From Halorubrum sp. CBA1229 (lineage in GTDB: Archaea; Halobacteriota; Halobacteria; Halobacteriales; Haloferacaceae), in assembly GCF_003721435.2 (NCBI RefSeq), contig NZ_CP054585.1, forward strand, positions 1,984,001 to 2,048,000: DNA of 64,000 nucleotides, read 5' to 3'. Below the pieces are notes generated by a model. It did not search any database and was not told the origin of the DNA. It saw only the letters and a list, made by a program, of their open reading frames with translations. Positions 32,032 through 41,100 of the stretch are shown here, in pieces; position 1 is the first letter of the stretch, and the number at the start of each line of letters is the position of its first letter. A program made the position numbers and the translations under genes.

Positions 32032-33666
32032 TCACGCGAACCGGCGCTCGAACTCCCGGATCCCCTCGTCCGTGCCGACGACGACGAGCTCGTCGTCCCT
32101 GTCGATCCGCGTGTCGGGACCGATATCGGTCACCGTCTCGTCGTCGCGCTCGATTGCGATGACGGTGCAGCCGGTCGTCTCGCGCACGTTCGCCTCGCCG
32201 ACCGTCCGCCCGGCGAGCCGCGGCACGCGGTTCCTGACGACCTCGATCTGCTGATCCAGCGAGAGCACGTCGCGGTCCTCGATGACGGTTGAGGCCGACA
32301 GCCGCCCGGTGACCGTCGCGAGCGAGAGGACGTAGTCGGCGCCCGCGCGGTGCATCTTTCGGACGCTCGCGGCCTCCTCGACGCGGGCGAGCACCTGCGT
32401 GTTCGGCGCCAGATCGCGGATCACGAGCGTCGTGAACTCAGTCGTGGTGTCGTCCGGCAGCGCGAGCACGACCGTTCGCGCCGACTCGACGCCCGCGGCG
32501 CGCAGCGTCTCCGGCTCGGTCGCGTCGCCGACCACGTCGACGCCCTCGGCGTCGTCCCGGTCGACGACCGTCACGGGCAGATCGGCGTCCGCCACCGTCT
32601 CGGCGACGCTCTGCCCGACCTGCCCGTAGCCGATGACGACGGTCTCGCCCGCGCCGAACCGCCGCGTGGCGGAGTTCGTCAGGTCGACGAGCCGCTCGAG
32701 CTGGTCGGACCGCCCGGAGACGAGCAGGACCGTCCCGGCCGACAGCGTCGCGTCAGGCGGGGGCGCCGCGTCGAACTCGCCGTTGAACCACGCCCCGATC
32801 ACGTTGACGCCGGCCCGCTCGCGGATCCCGCTGTCGGCCAGCGTCGACCCCGCGAGCGGGCTCCCGTGCGGGACCGACACCTCCGCCAGCCGCAGCGAGT
32901 CGCCGATGGCGACCGCCTCGCCGAGGTCGGTCTGGAGCGCGGTCGTCACCTTCGCGGCGAGGCTCTCGCCGAGCAGCGACCGCGGCGAGAGCACCTCGTC
33001 CGCCCCGGCGAGCCGGTGGTACCGCTCGCGCTCCGGGTCCTCGAGGACGCTGACGACGCGAACCTCGGGCGCGAGCTCCTTCGCGGCGAGCACGATGCTC
33101 GCGTCGACCTGGTCGGAGACGTCCGTCACCAGCGCGCGCGCGCTGGCGAGGTTCGCGGCCGCCAGCCCCTCGGTCGACTCCGGGTCGGCGCGGATCACGG
33201 TCCGCCCCGCCTCGTGGAGCCGCACGGCTCTGTCGTCGTCGGGCTCGACGATCACGTAGGGGATCCCGTGGGAGTCGAACTCCGCGATGAGCGCCGCCGA
33301 CCGCGAGGTGTCGGAGCAGACGACGACGTGACCGGACAGGTCGTCGTCCAGCGAGGTGGGCGCGGTCGTCGAGAACGCCTGCTCCAGCAGCGGCGTCACC
33401 ACGACCGGCAGCGCGCCGATCAACAGCACCATGCCGACGAGGTCCATCACGGCGATGAACGCGTTCAGCTGCTGGCTCTCCCACGGGGAGTCCCCGCCGA
33501 ACCCGGTGGTGGTGAACATCTCGACCGAGAAGCGCAGCGCCTCGATCATCGTGCGCGGGTCGCCCTCGTACACGCGCATCCCGTAACGGTAGGTGACCGC
33601 GGTGAAGATCAGCACGAAGAGGACGAATCCGAAGTATCCGACGACGCGGCGCTTCCACGAGTCCAT
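32032..33666 (-). CDS. potassium channel-like protein with two RCK/TrkA domains
   Basis: 544 residues from the ATG at 33666. Residues 1-95 form a two-helix pore module with the filter-like MFTTTGFGGDSPWESQ. Two regulator-of-K-conductance regions follow: the first (LSGHVVVCSDTSRSAALIAE) has lost the glycine-rich nucleotide loop, while the second (ETVVIGYGQVGQSVAETVAD) keeps GxGxxG. TrkA-C domains end each half (VTDIGPDTRIDRDDELVVVG). A ligand-gated K+ channel or Trk-type subunit is likely, in keeping with high internal K+ in haloarchaea. Confidence 0.85.
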   Translation of the reverse strand: MDSWKRRVVGYFGFVLFVLIFTAVTYRYGMRVYEGDPRTMIEALRFSVEMFTTTGFGGDSPWESQQLNAFIAVMDLVGMVLLIGALPVVVTPLLEQAFSTTAPTSLDDDLSGHVVVCSDTSRSAALIAEFDSHGIPYVIVEPDDDRAVRLHEAGRTVIRADPESTEGLAAANLASARALVTDVSDQVDASIVLAAKELAPEVRVVSVLEDPERERYHRLAGADEVLSPRSLLGESLAAKVTTALQTDLGEAVAIGDSLRLAEVSVPHGSPLAGSTLADSGIRERAGVNVIGAWFNGEFDAAPPPDATLSAGTVLLVSGRSDQLERLVDLTNSATRRFGAGETVVIGYGQVGQSVAETVADADLPVTVVDRDDAEGVDVVGDATEPETLRAAGVESARTVVLALPDDTTTEFTTLVIRDLAPNTQVLARVEEAASVRKMHRAGADYVLSLATVTGRLSASTVIEDRDVLSLDQQIEVVRNRVPRLAGRTVGEANVRETTGCTVIAIERDDETVTDIGPDTRIDRDDELVVVGTDEGIREFERRFA

Positions 33667-33816
33667 CGCGTCGCTGTACACCGCCCACCCACAAAAACGG
33701 GGCGCGTCCGGCGGCGCCACGGGGGCGCGTGCGATCGCGTACTCTTGGCCGAGAGGAACTGATGGGCCGAGACGAAGTTCGATGGTTTAAGACACGGGGA
33801 GAGCCAACGGGAAGAT

Positions 33817-34215
33817 ATGGTGCGGGACCCGTCGCGCGAGGAGGATCCGCCGTCGGTCGACGACGTGCTGGACGCGCTGGCCGACGACGCCGCGCGCCGG
33901 ATCGTGGCGGCGCTCACCGAGCCGAAGACGGCGAGCGACCTCTCCGAGGAGTGCGACATCCCCCTGTCGACGACGTATCGGAAACTGGAGAAGCTCACCG
34001 ACGCCTCCCTGCTTCGGGAGTCGACGGACATCCGCCGTGACGGCCAGCACACGACGCGCTACGCCGTCTCCTTCGACTCCGTAACGGTCTCGATCGACGA
34101 CCCGCGAGACGATGGAGACGGCCCCCGCGATCTCACCGTCGAGTTCTCCCGCCCGGATCGCACGCGGGACGAACGCTTGGCCGACCTCTGGTCGGAACTG
34201 CGAGAGGAAACATGA
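33817..34215 (+). CDS. winged-helix transcriptional regulator (ArsR-like)
   Basis: 132 residues. Helix-turn-helix in residues 25-75: LADDAARRIVAALTEPKTAS, then CDIPLSTTYRKLEKLTDASL, with the wing at GQHTTRYAVSFDSV. It is the type repeatedly found in haloarchaea upstream of a small membrane protein, as here (ATGA overlap with the next gene). A TATA-like ggtttaaga at about 33783 lies 25-30 nt upstream. Target unknown. Confidence 0.85.
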   Translation: MVRDPSREEDPPSVDDVLDALADDAARRIVAALTEPKTASDLSEECDIPLSTTYRKLEKLTDASLLRESTDIRRDGQHTTRYAVSFDSVTVSIDDPRDDGDGPRDLTVEFSRPDRTRDERLADLWSELREET

Positions 34216-34490
34216 CAACGCACATCGACCTCGCTATCATCGTGGCAAAGACCGCCATCCTCGCGCTCGGTGGCAGCATCACCTACTACGCGCTCCGCGC
34301 GTACGGCAGAACGGGGGACCCCTCGCTGCGCGCGCTCGGGGCCGGCTTCGGGATCGTGACTGTCGGCGCGCTGGTCGGCGGCGTCTCCCACCAGATCATC
34401 GGCGCCGACCTGGCGGTGGGGATCGCGATCGACAGCCTGCTGACCGCGGTCGGCTTCGGCGTCATCGTCTACTCGCTGTACGTGGAGTGA
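34212..34490 (+). CDS. DUF7521-type small membrane protein
   Basis: 92 residues, three hydrophobic helices (IIVAKTAILALGGSITYYAL; AGFGIVTVGALVGGVSHQII; IAIDSLLTAVGFGVIVYSL). It overlaps the regulator gene by ATGA, and the pairing of an ArsR-like regulator with such a protein recurs in haloarchaea. It may sense or signal membrane state to the regulator, which is inference only. Confidence 0.75.
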   Translation: MTTHIDLAIIVAKTAILALGGSITYYALRAYGRTGDPSLRALGAGFGIVTVGALVGGVSHQIIGADLAVGIAIDSLLTAVGFGVIVYSLYVE

Positions 34491-34599
34491 CTTCGATCGT
34501 GTCTCTCCCCCGGTCCCGGCGGCGGGTCCGGCGGTTGTCGACGTCCGACGAACCCCGGTTTCGGTAGCCTTTTGCGGCGCTCCGCCATCGAATCTCATA

Positions 34600-35301
34600 A
34601 TGAGCGACGCACGCGAGGAGCTCTCTCGCCGGATCGCCGGCGAGATAACGCTCAGCGACGACCCCGGGGCGACGCTCCGGAAGTGGCGGACCGACTTCGA
34701 CGTCTCCCAGACCGAGCTCGCAGACCAGCTCGACGTCTCCTCGTCGGTGATCTCCGACTACGAGAGCGGGCGGCGCGAGAGCCCGGGGATCGGCGTCGTG
34801 CGCCGAATCGTCGACGGGCTCTTAGACATCGACGAGCGGCGCGGCGGCGGGCGGCTCCGCCAGTACGCCCGCGTGCTCTCGGCGGGGTTCGAGAGCGACA
34901 TCGTCCACGACCTCCGCGAGTACTCCACCGCGGTGCCGGTCGAGGAGTTCTACGAGGCGATGGACGCGACGGAGATCGCCCGCGGCGACCAGGACCACGT
35001 CAACGGCCACACCGTCATCAACTCCATCGAGGCGATCACGCGGCTCTCCAGCGAGGAGTTCTACCGGCTGTACGGCCAGTCGACGAACCGCGCGCTCGTG
35101 TTCACCGGGGTGACCCGCGGCGAGTCGCCGTTGGTCGCGCTCCGGGTGGTGAGCCCGACGCCGAACGCGGTCGTCCTCCACGGGATCGAGGCCGAGGACC
35201 TCTGGGAGCACGCCGCCGACCTCGCGCGCGTCGACCAGTTCTCGCTGGCGACGTCGACGCGCGACCTCGACGACTGCCTGGCCGACCTACAGGCGCTGTG
35301 A
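34600..35301 (+). CDS. XRE-type helix-turn-helix regulator with C-terminal sensor domain
   Basis: 233 residues. Residues about 25-80 form a Cro/CI helix-turn-helix (LRKWRTDFDVSQTELADQLD, SSSVISDYESGRRESPGIGV). The remaining 150 residues form an alpha/beta domain (INSIEAITRLSSEEFYRLYG, ALVFTGVTRGESPLVALRVV) of the archaeal COG1709 type. A ligand or redox-sensing role is plausible. Single gene, target unknown. Confidence 0.85.
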   Translation: MSDAREELSRRIAGEITLSDDPGATLRKWRTDFDVSQTELADQLDVSSSVISDYESGRRESPGIGVVRRIVDGLLDIDERRGGGRLRQYARVLSAGFESDIVHDLREYSTAVPVEEFYEAMDATEIARGDQDHVNGHTVINSIEAITRLSSEEFYRLYGQSTNRALVFTGVTRGESPLVALRVVSPTPNAVVLHGIEAEDLWEHAADLARVDQFSLATSTRDLDDCLADLQAL

Positions 35302-35344
35302 CCGAACCGCGGCCCTGAAACCGCCGGCGCCCCTTTCGCCGCGT

Positions 35345-35890
35345 ATGACCGACGAGTACGCCGAGCGGCTCCGCGCCAACCGCCGCGAGAAGGACGAGTT
35401 CTTCGCCGAGCACCCGCAGTCGCCGATCCCGCCCGAGCACCGCGACGGGTTCGACGGCCTCGACTACTTCCCGCCCGACGCCGACTACCGCGTCGAGGCG
35501 ACCGTGACGGTCCACGACGACCCCGAGCCCGTCGAGATGGAGACGACCGCGAGCAACCCGGTCCGCTACCTCCGGGTCGTCACCTTCGCGTTCGAGGTCG
35601 ACGGCGAGGAGCACAGACTCGCCGGCTACCGGCAAGAGGGCGAGGACGGCGAGATCTTCGTCCCCTTCCGCGACAAGACGACCGGTCAGCAGACGTACCA
35701 CCAGGGCCGGTACATGGAGCTGGAGCCGGAGGGTGAGCTCGCCGACGGCGACGTCGTCGTCCTCGATCTCAACCTCGCGTACAACCCGTTCTGCGCGTAC
35801 AGCGAGACGTTCGCCTGCCCGCTCCCGCCCGAGGAGAACTGGCTGGAGATCGTCGTTCCGGCCGGCGAGCGCGCGCCGGACCTCGAGTAG
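35345..35890 (+). CDS. DUF1684 domain protein
   Basis: 181 residues. Typical DUF1684 features: RANRREKDEFFAEHPQSPIP at the start, FDGLDYFPPDADYRVEAT, FVPFRDKTTGQQTYHQGRYM, and the late LDLNLAYNPFCAYSETFACP with PLPPEENWLEI. The conserved Gly-x-Tyr, Asn-Pro and Cys residues are present. Function of the family is unknown. Located 43 nt after the regulator gene, likely co-transcribed. Confidence 0.85.
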   Translation: MTDEYAERLRANRREKDEFFAEHPQSPIPPEHRDGFDGLDYFPPDADYRVEATVTVHDDPEPVEMETTASNPVRYLRVVTFAFEVDGEEHRLAGYRQEGEDGEIFVPFRDKTTGQQTYHQGRYMELEPEGELADGDVVVLDLNLAYNPFCAYSETFACPLPPEENWLEIVVPAGERAPDLE

Positions 35891-35967
35891 TCGCGCGCCG
35901 TCGCCCCCCGACCGCGGTTCGTCCCGGTCTCTCGCTCAGTGCTCACTCCCCGCGCTCCCGCCAGCGC

Positions 35968-36363
35968 TCACTCCTCCCGGTCGCGGATGACCATCGCCTT
36001 CACCCGGTTGACGGCGTCGAAGTCGCGGAGCCGGTAGCTCAAATCGCGGACGCGAGCCGCCTCACCGCGGCAGAACAGCGATTCGAGGCACCACTCTCCC
36101 TGGTGGGTGTGGCTGGTGTTGAGGATCACGTCCTGATACGCGTGCTGGACGCCGTGGAGCTCTCGGATCACGTCGTGGTGACGGTAGTCGAAGCCGACGA
36201 GCGCGACCACCTCGCCGGTCATCGATTCGAGCCGCGCGTGCGACTCGACGTACTCCCGCATCGCCTCCCGGACCGCCCGCGACCGGTTGTCGATCCCCTC
36301 CTCTCGCCAGACGCGATCGAACTCGTCGCGGAGGTCGGCCGGCACGTTGACGCTCGTTCGCAT
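35968..36363 (-). CDS. nikR: nickel-responsive regulator NikR
   Basis: 131 residues. Ribbon-helix-helix N-terminus (MRTSVNVPADLRDEFDRVWR, then NRSRAVREAMREYV) and ACT-like nickel domain with the metal residues in FDYRHHDVIRELHGVQHAYQ, TSHTHQGEWCLESLF (His-x-His and Cys). Length is typical. The ATG at 36363 is chosen because it gives the canonical MRTSVNVP start. It is divergent from a NicO-type nickel transporter, the classical target, with an operator-like repeat between them. Confidence 0.92.
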   Translation of the reverse strand: MRTSVNVPADLRDEFDRVWREEGIDNRSRAVREAMREYVESHARLESMTGEVVALVGFDYRHHDVIRELHGVQHAYQDVILNTSHTHQGEWCLESLFCRGEAARVRDLSYRLRDFDAVNRVKAMVIRDREE

Positions 36364-36399
36364 GGCTCCGGGTTCGTCGCGCCCCCACAAGAGTCCCGA

Positions 36400-36431
36400 G
36401 TATTACGATCCCCCCGATCCGGGAGTAACAA
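36400..36431. promoter_or_regulatory. candidate NikR operator
   Basis: Half-sites gtattac (36400-36406) and gtaacaa (36425-36431) are an imperfect inverted pair in the divergent promoter between nikR and the transporter. They resemble the GTGTTAC...GTAACAC half-sites described for NikR outside enterobacteria. The 18-nt spacing is longer than usual, which lowers confidence. Confidence 0.35.
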
Positions 36432-36464
36432 CCGTTATCGGCGGCTCCCTCGGAGTCGACGGTA

Positions 36465-37292
36465 ATGCTCCACGGCGACGCGACCGGGCTCCTCCTCGGG
36501 GCCGTCGCGCTCGGCGCCGTCCACGGCGTCGAGCCGGGCCACGGCTGGCCGGTCGCGGCCTCCTACGCCCTCGACCGGACGCACACCTGGACGTACGGGC
36601 TCGCCGCGAGCCTGATCATCGGTGTCGGCCACCTCGTGAGCAGTATTGCGATGGTGGGGGCCTTCTTCTACGCGAAGGGATACTTCGAGCTCGCGCGGGT
36701 CAACGAGCCGATCACGGTGTTCGGCGACCTGCAGATCGGCGGTCCCGTCAGCCTCGTGGCCGGCGTCCTGCTCATCGGCCTCGGGATCCGGGAGTACACT
36801 CACGGCCACGGGCACTCGCACGGAGGCGGGCACGGTCATTCTCACGGCGACGGCGGCCACTCGCACGATCACGACGAGCACTCTCACGACGGCCACCTGC
36901 ATGACGACGACGAGCACTCTCACGACGGCCACCTGCATGACGACGACGAGCACTCGCACGACCACGACGGCCACATGCACTCCGGCGCGAACCCCGCCGA
37001 CGCCGCCGACCGCGGGCTCCTGGGGATCGCGTGGTTCGCGTTCGTGCTCGGGTTCGCCCACGAGGAGGAGTTCGAGATCATCGCCCTCTGTGCGGGCTCC
37101 ACGCACTGCCTCGAGCTGATGACCGCGTACGCGCTCACGGTGATCGCCGGCATCGTCGGCCTGACGCTGCTGCTGATCGCGGGCTACGAGCGCCACGAGG
37201 AGCGGGTCGAACGGTACGCCCCGTACCTCCCGGTCTTCTCCGCCGCGGTTCTCGTCGCCATGGGAATCGGGTTCATCACCGGCGTGTTCTAG
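36465..37292 (+). CDS. NicO-type nickel/cobalt transporter
   Basis: 275 residues, six hydrophobic helices. The first motif LGAVHGVEPGHGWPVAASYA and IIGVGHLVSS match the His-rich helix motifs of NicO/RcnA transporters. A cytoplasmic or external loop of about 65 residues (residues 110-175) is packed with His and Asp, partly from a 33-bp tandem duplication (DDDEHSHDGHLH twice). Divergent nikR supports nickel as substrate; uptake or efflux cannot be told from sequence. A TATA-like ccgttatcgg sits about 27 nt upstream. Confidence 0.88.
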   Translation: MLHGDATGLLLGAVALGAVHGVEPGHGWPVAASYALDRTHTWTYGLAASLIIGVGHLVSSIAMVGAFFYAKGYFELARVNEPITVFGDLQIGGPVSLVAGVLLIGLGIREYTHGHGHSHGGGHGHSHGDGGHSHDHDEHSHDGHLHDDDEHSHDGHLHDDDEHSHDHDGHMHSGANPADAADRGLLGIAWFAFVLGFAHEEEFEIIALCAGSTHCLELMTAYALTVIAGIVGLTLLLIAGYERHEERVERYAPYLPVFSAAVLVAMGIGFITGVF

Positions 37293-37350
37293 CCGAACGC
37301 CCCCGCTATCAGGCCCGGTGAGTCGAAAGAAAGAGAGGGAGCGTGCCGCG

Positions 37351-37536
37351 CTATCGCTCTAACTCGACCGTCAGGTCCGTCGCGATCCACGCGTCCGTGT
37401 TCCCCTGCTCCGTGAAGACGGTCCGATCGGGCGAACAGCGACTCGCCGCGACGATCGGTCGTTCGTCCGTCGACTCCTCGGCGCCGTCTTCGATCCGGTC
37501 CTCGGCGCTGTGCCCGATCCGGTCCCCAGTGCTCAT
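37351..37536 (-). CDS. small DUF7331-type haloarchaeal protein
   Basis: 61 residues starting at the ATG at 37536. An acidic N-terminal half is followed by TVFTEQGNTDAWIATDLTVE, matching the short haloarchaeal family whose C-terminus reads DAWI-x-(S/T)D-x-(T/A)V. It lies between the nickel transporter and an oxidoreductase, antisense to both. Probably a real small gene, function unknown. Confidence 0.6.
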   Translation of the reverse strand: MSTGDRIGHSAEDRIEDGAEESTDERPIVAASRCSPDRTVFTEQGNTDAWIATDLTVELER

Positions 37537-37684
37537 TACCAGTCCGTCGGAGACACGGGTGGTTATAGGTTTCGGTCGGCCTAAACCCTCGCCGCATTCC
37601 GGCGGCGCCGGCACCGGTGGAACCGTCGGCGACCCGCGCGGGGGATCGGAGCGCCTTACCCGACCCGGTCCCTCCGGCCTACCG

Positions 37685-38788
37685 ATGACGGATTCGCTCT
37701 TCGAGCCGCTGACGCTGCGCGACACCGAGCTCCGGAACCGCGTAATGTTGTCGCCCATGTGCCAGTACTCCGCGAACGACGGGTTCGCGAACGACTGGCA
37801 CCGGATCCACCTCGGCTCGCGCGCGGTCGGCGGCGCCGGCGTCGTGATGACCGAGGCGACCGCGGTCGAGGAGCGCGGTCGAATCACCCCGGGCTGTCTC
37901 GGGATCTGGTCCGACGAGCACGCCGAGGCGATCGGGCCGATCGTCGACTTCGTCCGGTCGCAGGGCGCGACGCCCGGGATCCAGCTGGCGCACGCCGGCC
38001 GCAAGGCCTCCCACCGGCCGCCGGCCGAGGGCGGCGACCCGATTCCCGCGGACGACCCGGCCGGCTGGGAGACGATATCGGCGACCGACGCACCGTACCC
38101 CGACGGCGACGCCGCCGAGGGCGACGAGCCCGCGGCGACCCGCCGGATGGACGGCGACGACGTCGACGCCGTGATCGAGTCGTTCGCCGACGCCGCGGCG
38201 CGCTCGCTCGACATCGGCTTCGAGGTCGCCGAGGTCCACGCTGCGCACGGCTACCTCCTCCACCAGTTCCTGTCGCCGGTCGCCAACGACCGCGAGGACG
38301 AGTACGGCGGGAGCTTCGAGGACCGGACGCGGCTCCTCCGCGAGGTCGTCACGGCCGTCCGCGACGTCTGGCCCGACGACAAGCCCGTCTTCGTCCGGAT
38401 CTCCGCGACGGACTGGCTGCCCGACCGCGACTCGTGGGACGTCGACGACTCCGTGCGGCTGGCCCCCCTGCTCGCCGAGGCCGGCGCCGACCTGATCGAC
38501 GTCTCCGGCGGCGGGATTCACCCCGACCAGCGGCTGCCGGGCACCGGCCCCGGCTATCAGGTGCCGTACGCCGAGGCGATCCGCGAGGGGACCGACGTGC
38601 CGGTCGCCGCGGTCGGCGGGATCACGGAGCCGACCCACGCCGACGCGCTGGTCCGGAACGGCCGGGCCGACCTCGTCGCGCTCGGCCGCGAGCTGCTCCG
38701 CCACCCGTACTGGCCGCTGGAGGCCGCCCACGAGCTCGGCGCAGAGGTCGAGTGGCCGGTGCAGTACCGTCGCGGCCGGTTCGACTGA
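37685..38788 (+). CDS. NADH:flavin oxidoreductase, Old Yellow Enzyme (YqjM-like)
   Basis: 367 residues. TIM-barrel FMN enzyme: LFEPLTLRDTELRNRVMLSP, MCQYSANDGFANDWH, QLAHAGRKAS (FMN contact and catalytic loop), EVHAAHGYLLHQFLSPVAND (His-x-x-His type pair and substrate loop), EYGGSFEDRTRLLREV and the late DLVALGRELLRHPYWP. It reduces activated alkenes with NAD(P)H. The Cys in PMCQYS is the redox-tuning Cys of YqjM-type members. Single-gene unit. Confidence 0.93.
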   Translation: MTDSLFEPLTLRDTELRNRVMLSPMCQYSANDGFANDWHRIHLGSRAVGGAGVVMTEATAVEERGRITPGCLGIWSDEHAEAIGPIVDFVRSQGATPGIQLAHAGRKASHRPPAEGGDPIPADDPAGWETISATDAPYPDGDAAEGDEPAATRRMDGDDVDAVIESFADAAARSLDIGFEVAEVHAAHGYLLHQFLSPVANDREDEYGGSFEDRTRLLREVVTAVRDVWPDDKPVFVRISATDWLPDRDSWDVDDSVRLAPLLAEAGADLIDVSGGGIHPDQRLPGTGPGYQVPYAEAIREGTDVPVAAVGGITEPTHADALVRNGRADLVALGRELLRHPYWPLEAAHELGAEVEWPVQYRRGRFD

Positions 38789-38844
38789 GGGCGCCGCGGG
38801 AGCGCCGGCCGGGCTTTTTATCCGCGCGCCGCGTACCTCACGCC

Positions 38845-39693
38845 ATGAGTTCCCGCGACGACCGACGCGACGACGAGCTCGAGGAGCGGCTCGACGAGCT
38901 CGAGGACGTCCTGACTGAGCTGCGGCGCGACCTCGGCGAGAGCGAGCGGGACCGCCGGGGGCCGCCGCGGCCGCCTCGGCTCTCGGAGCTGCTCCGATTC
39001 ACCGAGCAGTACACGATCCCGACGATTATCGCCCTCCTCGAGACGACGATCAAGTCGCTCGAACTGCTCCGTGGGACCCTCCGACTCGCCGATCCCGGAC
39101 GCAGCGTCGCCGGCGACACCGGCGCGACCGCCGACCGCCTCGCAGACGTCCGCGACGGCGCGAGCGCCGGGCTCGCCCGGTCGCTCTCGGAGCTCCGAAC
39201 GGCGCTCTCCGAGGCCGACCTCCCCGAGGAGGCCGCCTCGCGCTCGATCATCGCCGACGCCCGCGATCTCACCGCCGAGATCGAGTCGCGGATCGAGGAG
39301 GGCCGCCGGGAGGCCGACACCGCCCGACGGCAGACCCCGCGCGACGACTCTCGGGGCGGCCGGAGTGACCGGACCCCCGAGGCGGGGGGACGCGAAACGG
39401 ACGACCGCGACGCGGGACGCGGCCGCGACGGCGGGTCCCCCGGCGGCGACCGCGGGGTTCGGATCGACGTAACCGACCCCGACGCGGAACCGGAGGACGA
39501 CGCGGGCAGCGAGGGTCACGACGAGCCGGAGGACGACCCGGCGCCCGAAGTCGACGTCGAGTCCGAACTGGAGTCGATCAAGCGCCAGATCGACGACGAG
39601 GCAGGGGACGCCGGCGAAGAGGCCACGGACACCGACGGAGAGGATTCGGACGACGGAGGAGAAGGCGACGACACCGACCCCGAATCGGCCTGA
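38845..39693 (+). CDS. coiled-coil, charged haloarchaeal hypothetical protein
   Basis: 282 residues. N-terminal coiled coil (LEERLDELEDVLTELRRDLG), a hydrophobic amphipathic region (FTEQYTIPTIIALLETTIKS) and a helical domain (LARSLSELRTALSEADLPEE). The last 120 residues are Arg/Asp/Gly-rich disordered tail ending with a short coiled coil (DVESELESIKRQIDDEAGD). A conserved pattern, IPTIIALLE-x2-I, suggests membrane association. Function unknown. Confidence 0.7.
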   Translation: MSSRDDRRDDELEERLDELEDVLTELRRDLGESERDRRGPPRPPRLSELLRFTEQYTIPTIIALLETTIKSLELLRGTLRLADPGRSVAGDTGATADRLADVRDGASAGLARSLSELRTALSEADLPEEAASRSIIADARDLTAEIESRIEEGRREADTARRQTPRDDSRGGRSDRTPEAGGRETDDRDAGRGRDGGSPGGDRGVRIDVTDPDAEPEDDAGSEGHDEPEDDPAPEVDVESELESIKRQIDDEAGDAGEEATDTDGEDSDDGGEGDDTDPESA

Positions 39694-39797
39694 CGGCCGC
39701 AACGTCGGTGGTTACACGACGGCCTGCACGCGGTTGTCGGTTTCTCGTTGGCGGGAAACACCGGAAGACATTCTCGTACACCGGACAATACAGAAGT

Positions 39798-40307
39798 ATG
39801 ACAATTGTCGTTCCATTCGATGGATCTGGACTGGCTGAAGCAGCGCTCGTCCGTGCCACCGAGTTCGGGAGCGTATTCGACGAAGACGTGCTGGCTGTGA
39901 GTGTCATCCCGAATGGGAATAGGGACTACGCCAGGGAACGCGACTGGATCGAACAGGACGAGGAGTTCGATCTGGAATCCGTCGTTTCGACCTTACATAA
40001 ACAGGTAACTGATCTGTGTCCGAGCGCTGATTTCCGTCACAAGGTCGTCGATCGGTACGCTCCCTCCGGCACCATCTCGAAACGTCTGCGGAAGGTGGTG
40101 CGCGACGAAAACGCATCAATGGTGTTCCTCGGGAGCGAAAACGCCGGTCATCTCGTCACCGCAGTGAGCAGCGTCGCGGGAACCGTCGCAGCAGAGGACT
40201 CCTACGACGTTGTCATCGTCCGCGACCGAAGCCCAGCGAAGATCGCCAAACTCAGGGATGCCTCCACGCACAACAACCCAAAATCGGACTTTTATCTCCC
40301 CAACTGA
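39798..40307 (+). CDS. universal stress protein family protein
   Basis: 169 residues. UspA fold: MTIVVPFDGSGLAEAALVRA at the N-terminus, then a DSYDVVIVRD last strand, with SMVFLGSENAGHLVTAVSSV and AGTVA where the ATP-binding G-2x-G-9x-G motif is expected (spacing altered). Base composition is clearly lower in GC than neighbours, with codons such as AAA, TTT and AAT, so recent transfer is likely. The last 25 residues (DRSPAKIAKLRDASTHNNPK...) are an unusual extension. Confidence 0.8.
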   Translation: MTIVVPFDGSGLAEAALVRATEFGSVFDEDVLAVSVIPNGNRDYARERDWIEQDEEFDLESVVSTLHKQVTDLCPSADFRHKVVDRYAPSGTISKRLRKVVRDENASMVFLGSENAGHLVTAVSSVAGTVAAEDSYDVVIVRDRSPAKIAKLRDASTHNNPKSDFYLPN

Positions 40308-40331
40308 ACCCGAACCCGATTCGTAGCGAAG

Positions 40332-40346
40332 GGCTTCAACGAAGCC
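40332..40346. terminator. short hairpin between convergent genes
   Basis: GGCTTC-AAC-GAAGCC, a perfect 6-bp stem with a 3-nt loop, sits between the convergent UspA-like and sugar-isomerase genes and may help end both transcripts. Confidence 0.35.
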
Positions 40347-40350
40347 ATCT

Positions 40351-41100
40351 CTAAAACTCTGCGCCCAGTCGCGCCGCGACGCGCTCCGCGGAGTCGACGA
40401 GCAGGGCGTCGTCGTCGGTGAACACCTCCAGCGCGACGGTGCCGTCGAACCCGTCGAGCTCGGCCGCGACGGCCCCGTAGTCCACCTCGCCGGCGCCGAC
40501 CGGAAGATGGGTGTCGCCCCGGCGGCGAACGTCGTGACAGTGCAGGTGCGAGACGCGGTCCCCGTGGGCGCGGAGGAACCGCGCGATCGCTTTGTCGCCG
40601 CCCTCCATGTAGGCGTGGCCCACGTCGAAGCAGACCGGGGTGTCGGTCTCGCGGGCGATCTCGCCGAGGACGGAAAGCTGGAGCCCCGCGTGCTGGTGGC
40701 CGACGTTCTCGACGACGACCTCGACGCCCGCCTCGCGGCCGGCGTCGGCGACGCGGCGGAGCTGCTCGGCGGCGACCTCGCGGAACTCCACGTCGTCGCG
40801 GTCGGCGGAGGTCGCGTGGAGCACCGCCTTCTCGGCGCCCAAGTCGCCGGCCGCTTTTAAAAGCCGTCGCTGGTAGGCGACGATGGCGTCGTTGACCTCG
40901 GGGACGTACGTCGCCAGCCGCTGGCCGTACGGGAGGTGAACCACGAGATCGCGCCCGGCGAGCGCGGCGTCGAGCCGCTCCGGGCCGATCTCGCCGGGCA
41001 CGAGCGTCGGCTCGCCGATCCCGAGCTCGCAGAAGTCGAACCGCGACGGCGACGCCGCGAGGCGGTCGACGTCGTCGCCGACGGTGAGACCGATCTCCAT
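40351..41100 (-). CDS. sugar phosphate isomerase/epimerase-type TIM barrel
   Basis: 249 residues, AP-endonuclease-2-like barrel. Metal-binding residues fit in VEVVVENVGHQHAGLQL (Glu), TPVCFDVGHAYMEGGD (Asp and His), VSHLHCHDV (His) and GTVALEVFTDDD (Glu). Members act as sugar isomerases or epimerases; the substrate is unknown. A strong TATA-like ttttttatatatatcc (minus strand, about 41143-41158) lies some 50 nt upstream. Confidence 0.85.
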   Translation of the reverse strand: MEIGLTVGDDVDRLAASPSRFDFCELGIGEPTLVPGEIGPERLDAALAGRDLVVHLPYGQRLATYVPEVNDAIVAYQRRLLKAAGDLGAEKAVLHATSADRDDVEFREVAAEQLRRVADAGREAGVEVVVENVGHQHAGLQLSVLGEIARETDTPVCFDVGHAYMEGGDKAIARFLRAHGDRVSHLHCHDVRRRGDTHLPVGAGEVDYGAVAAELDGFDGTVALEVFTDDDALLVDSAERVAARLGAEF

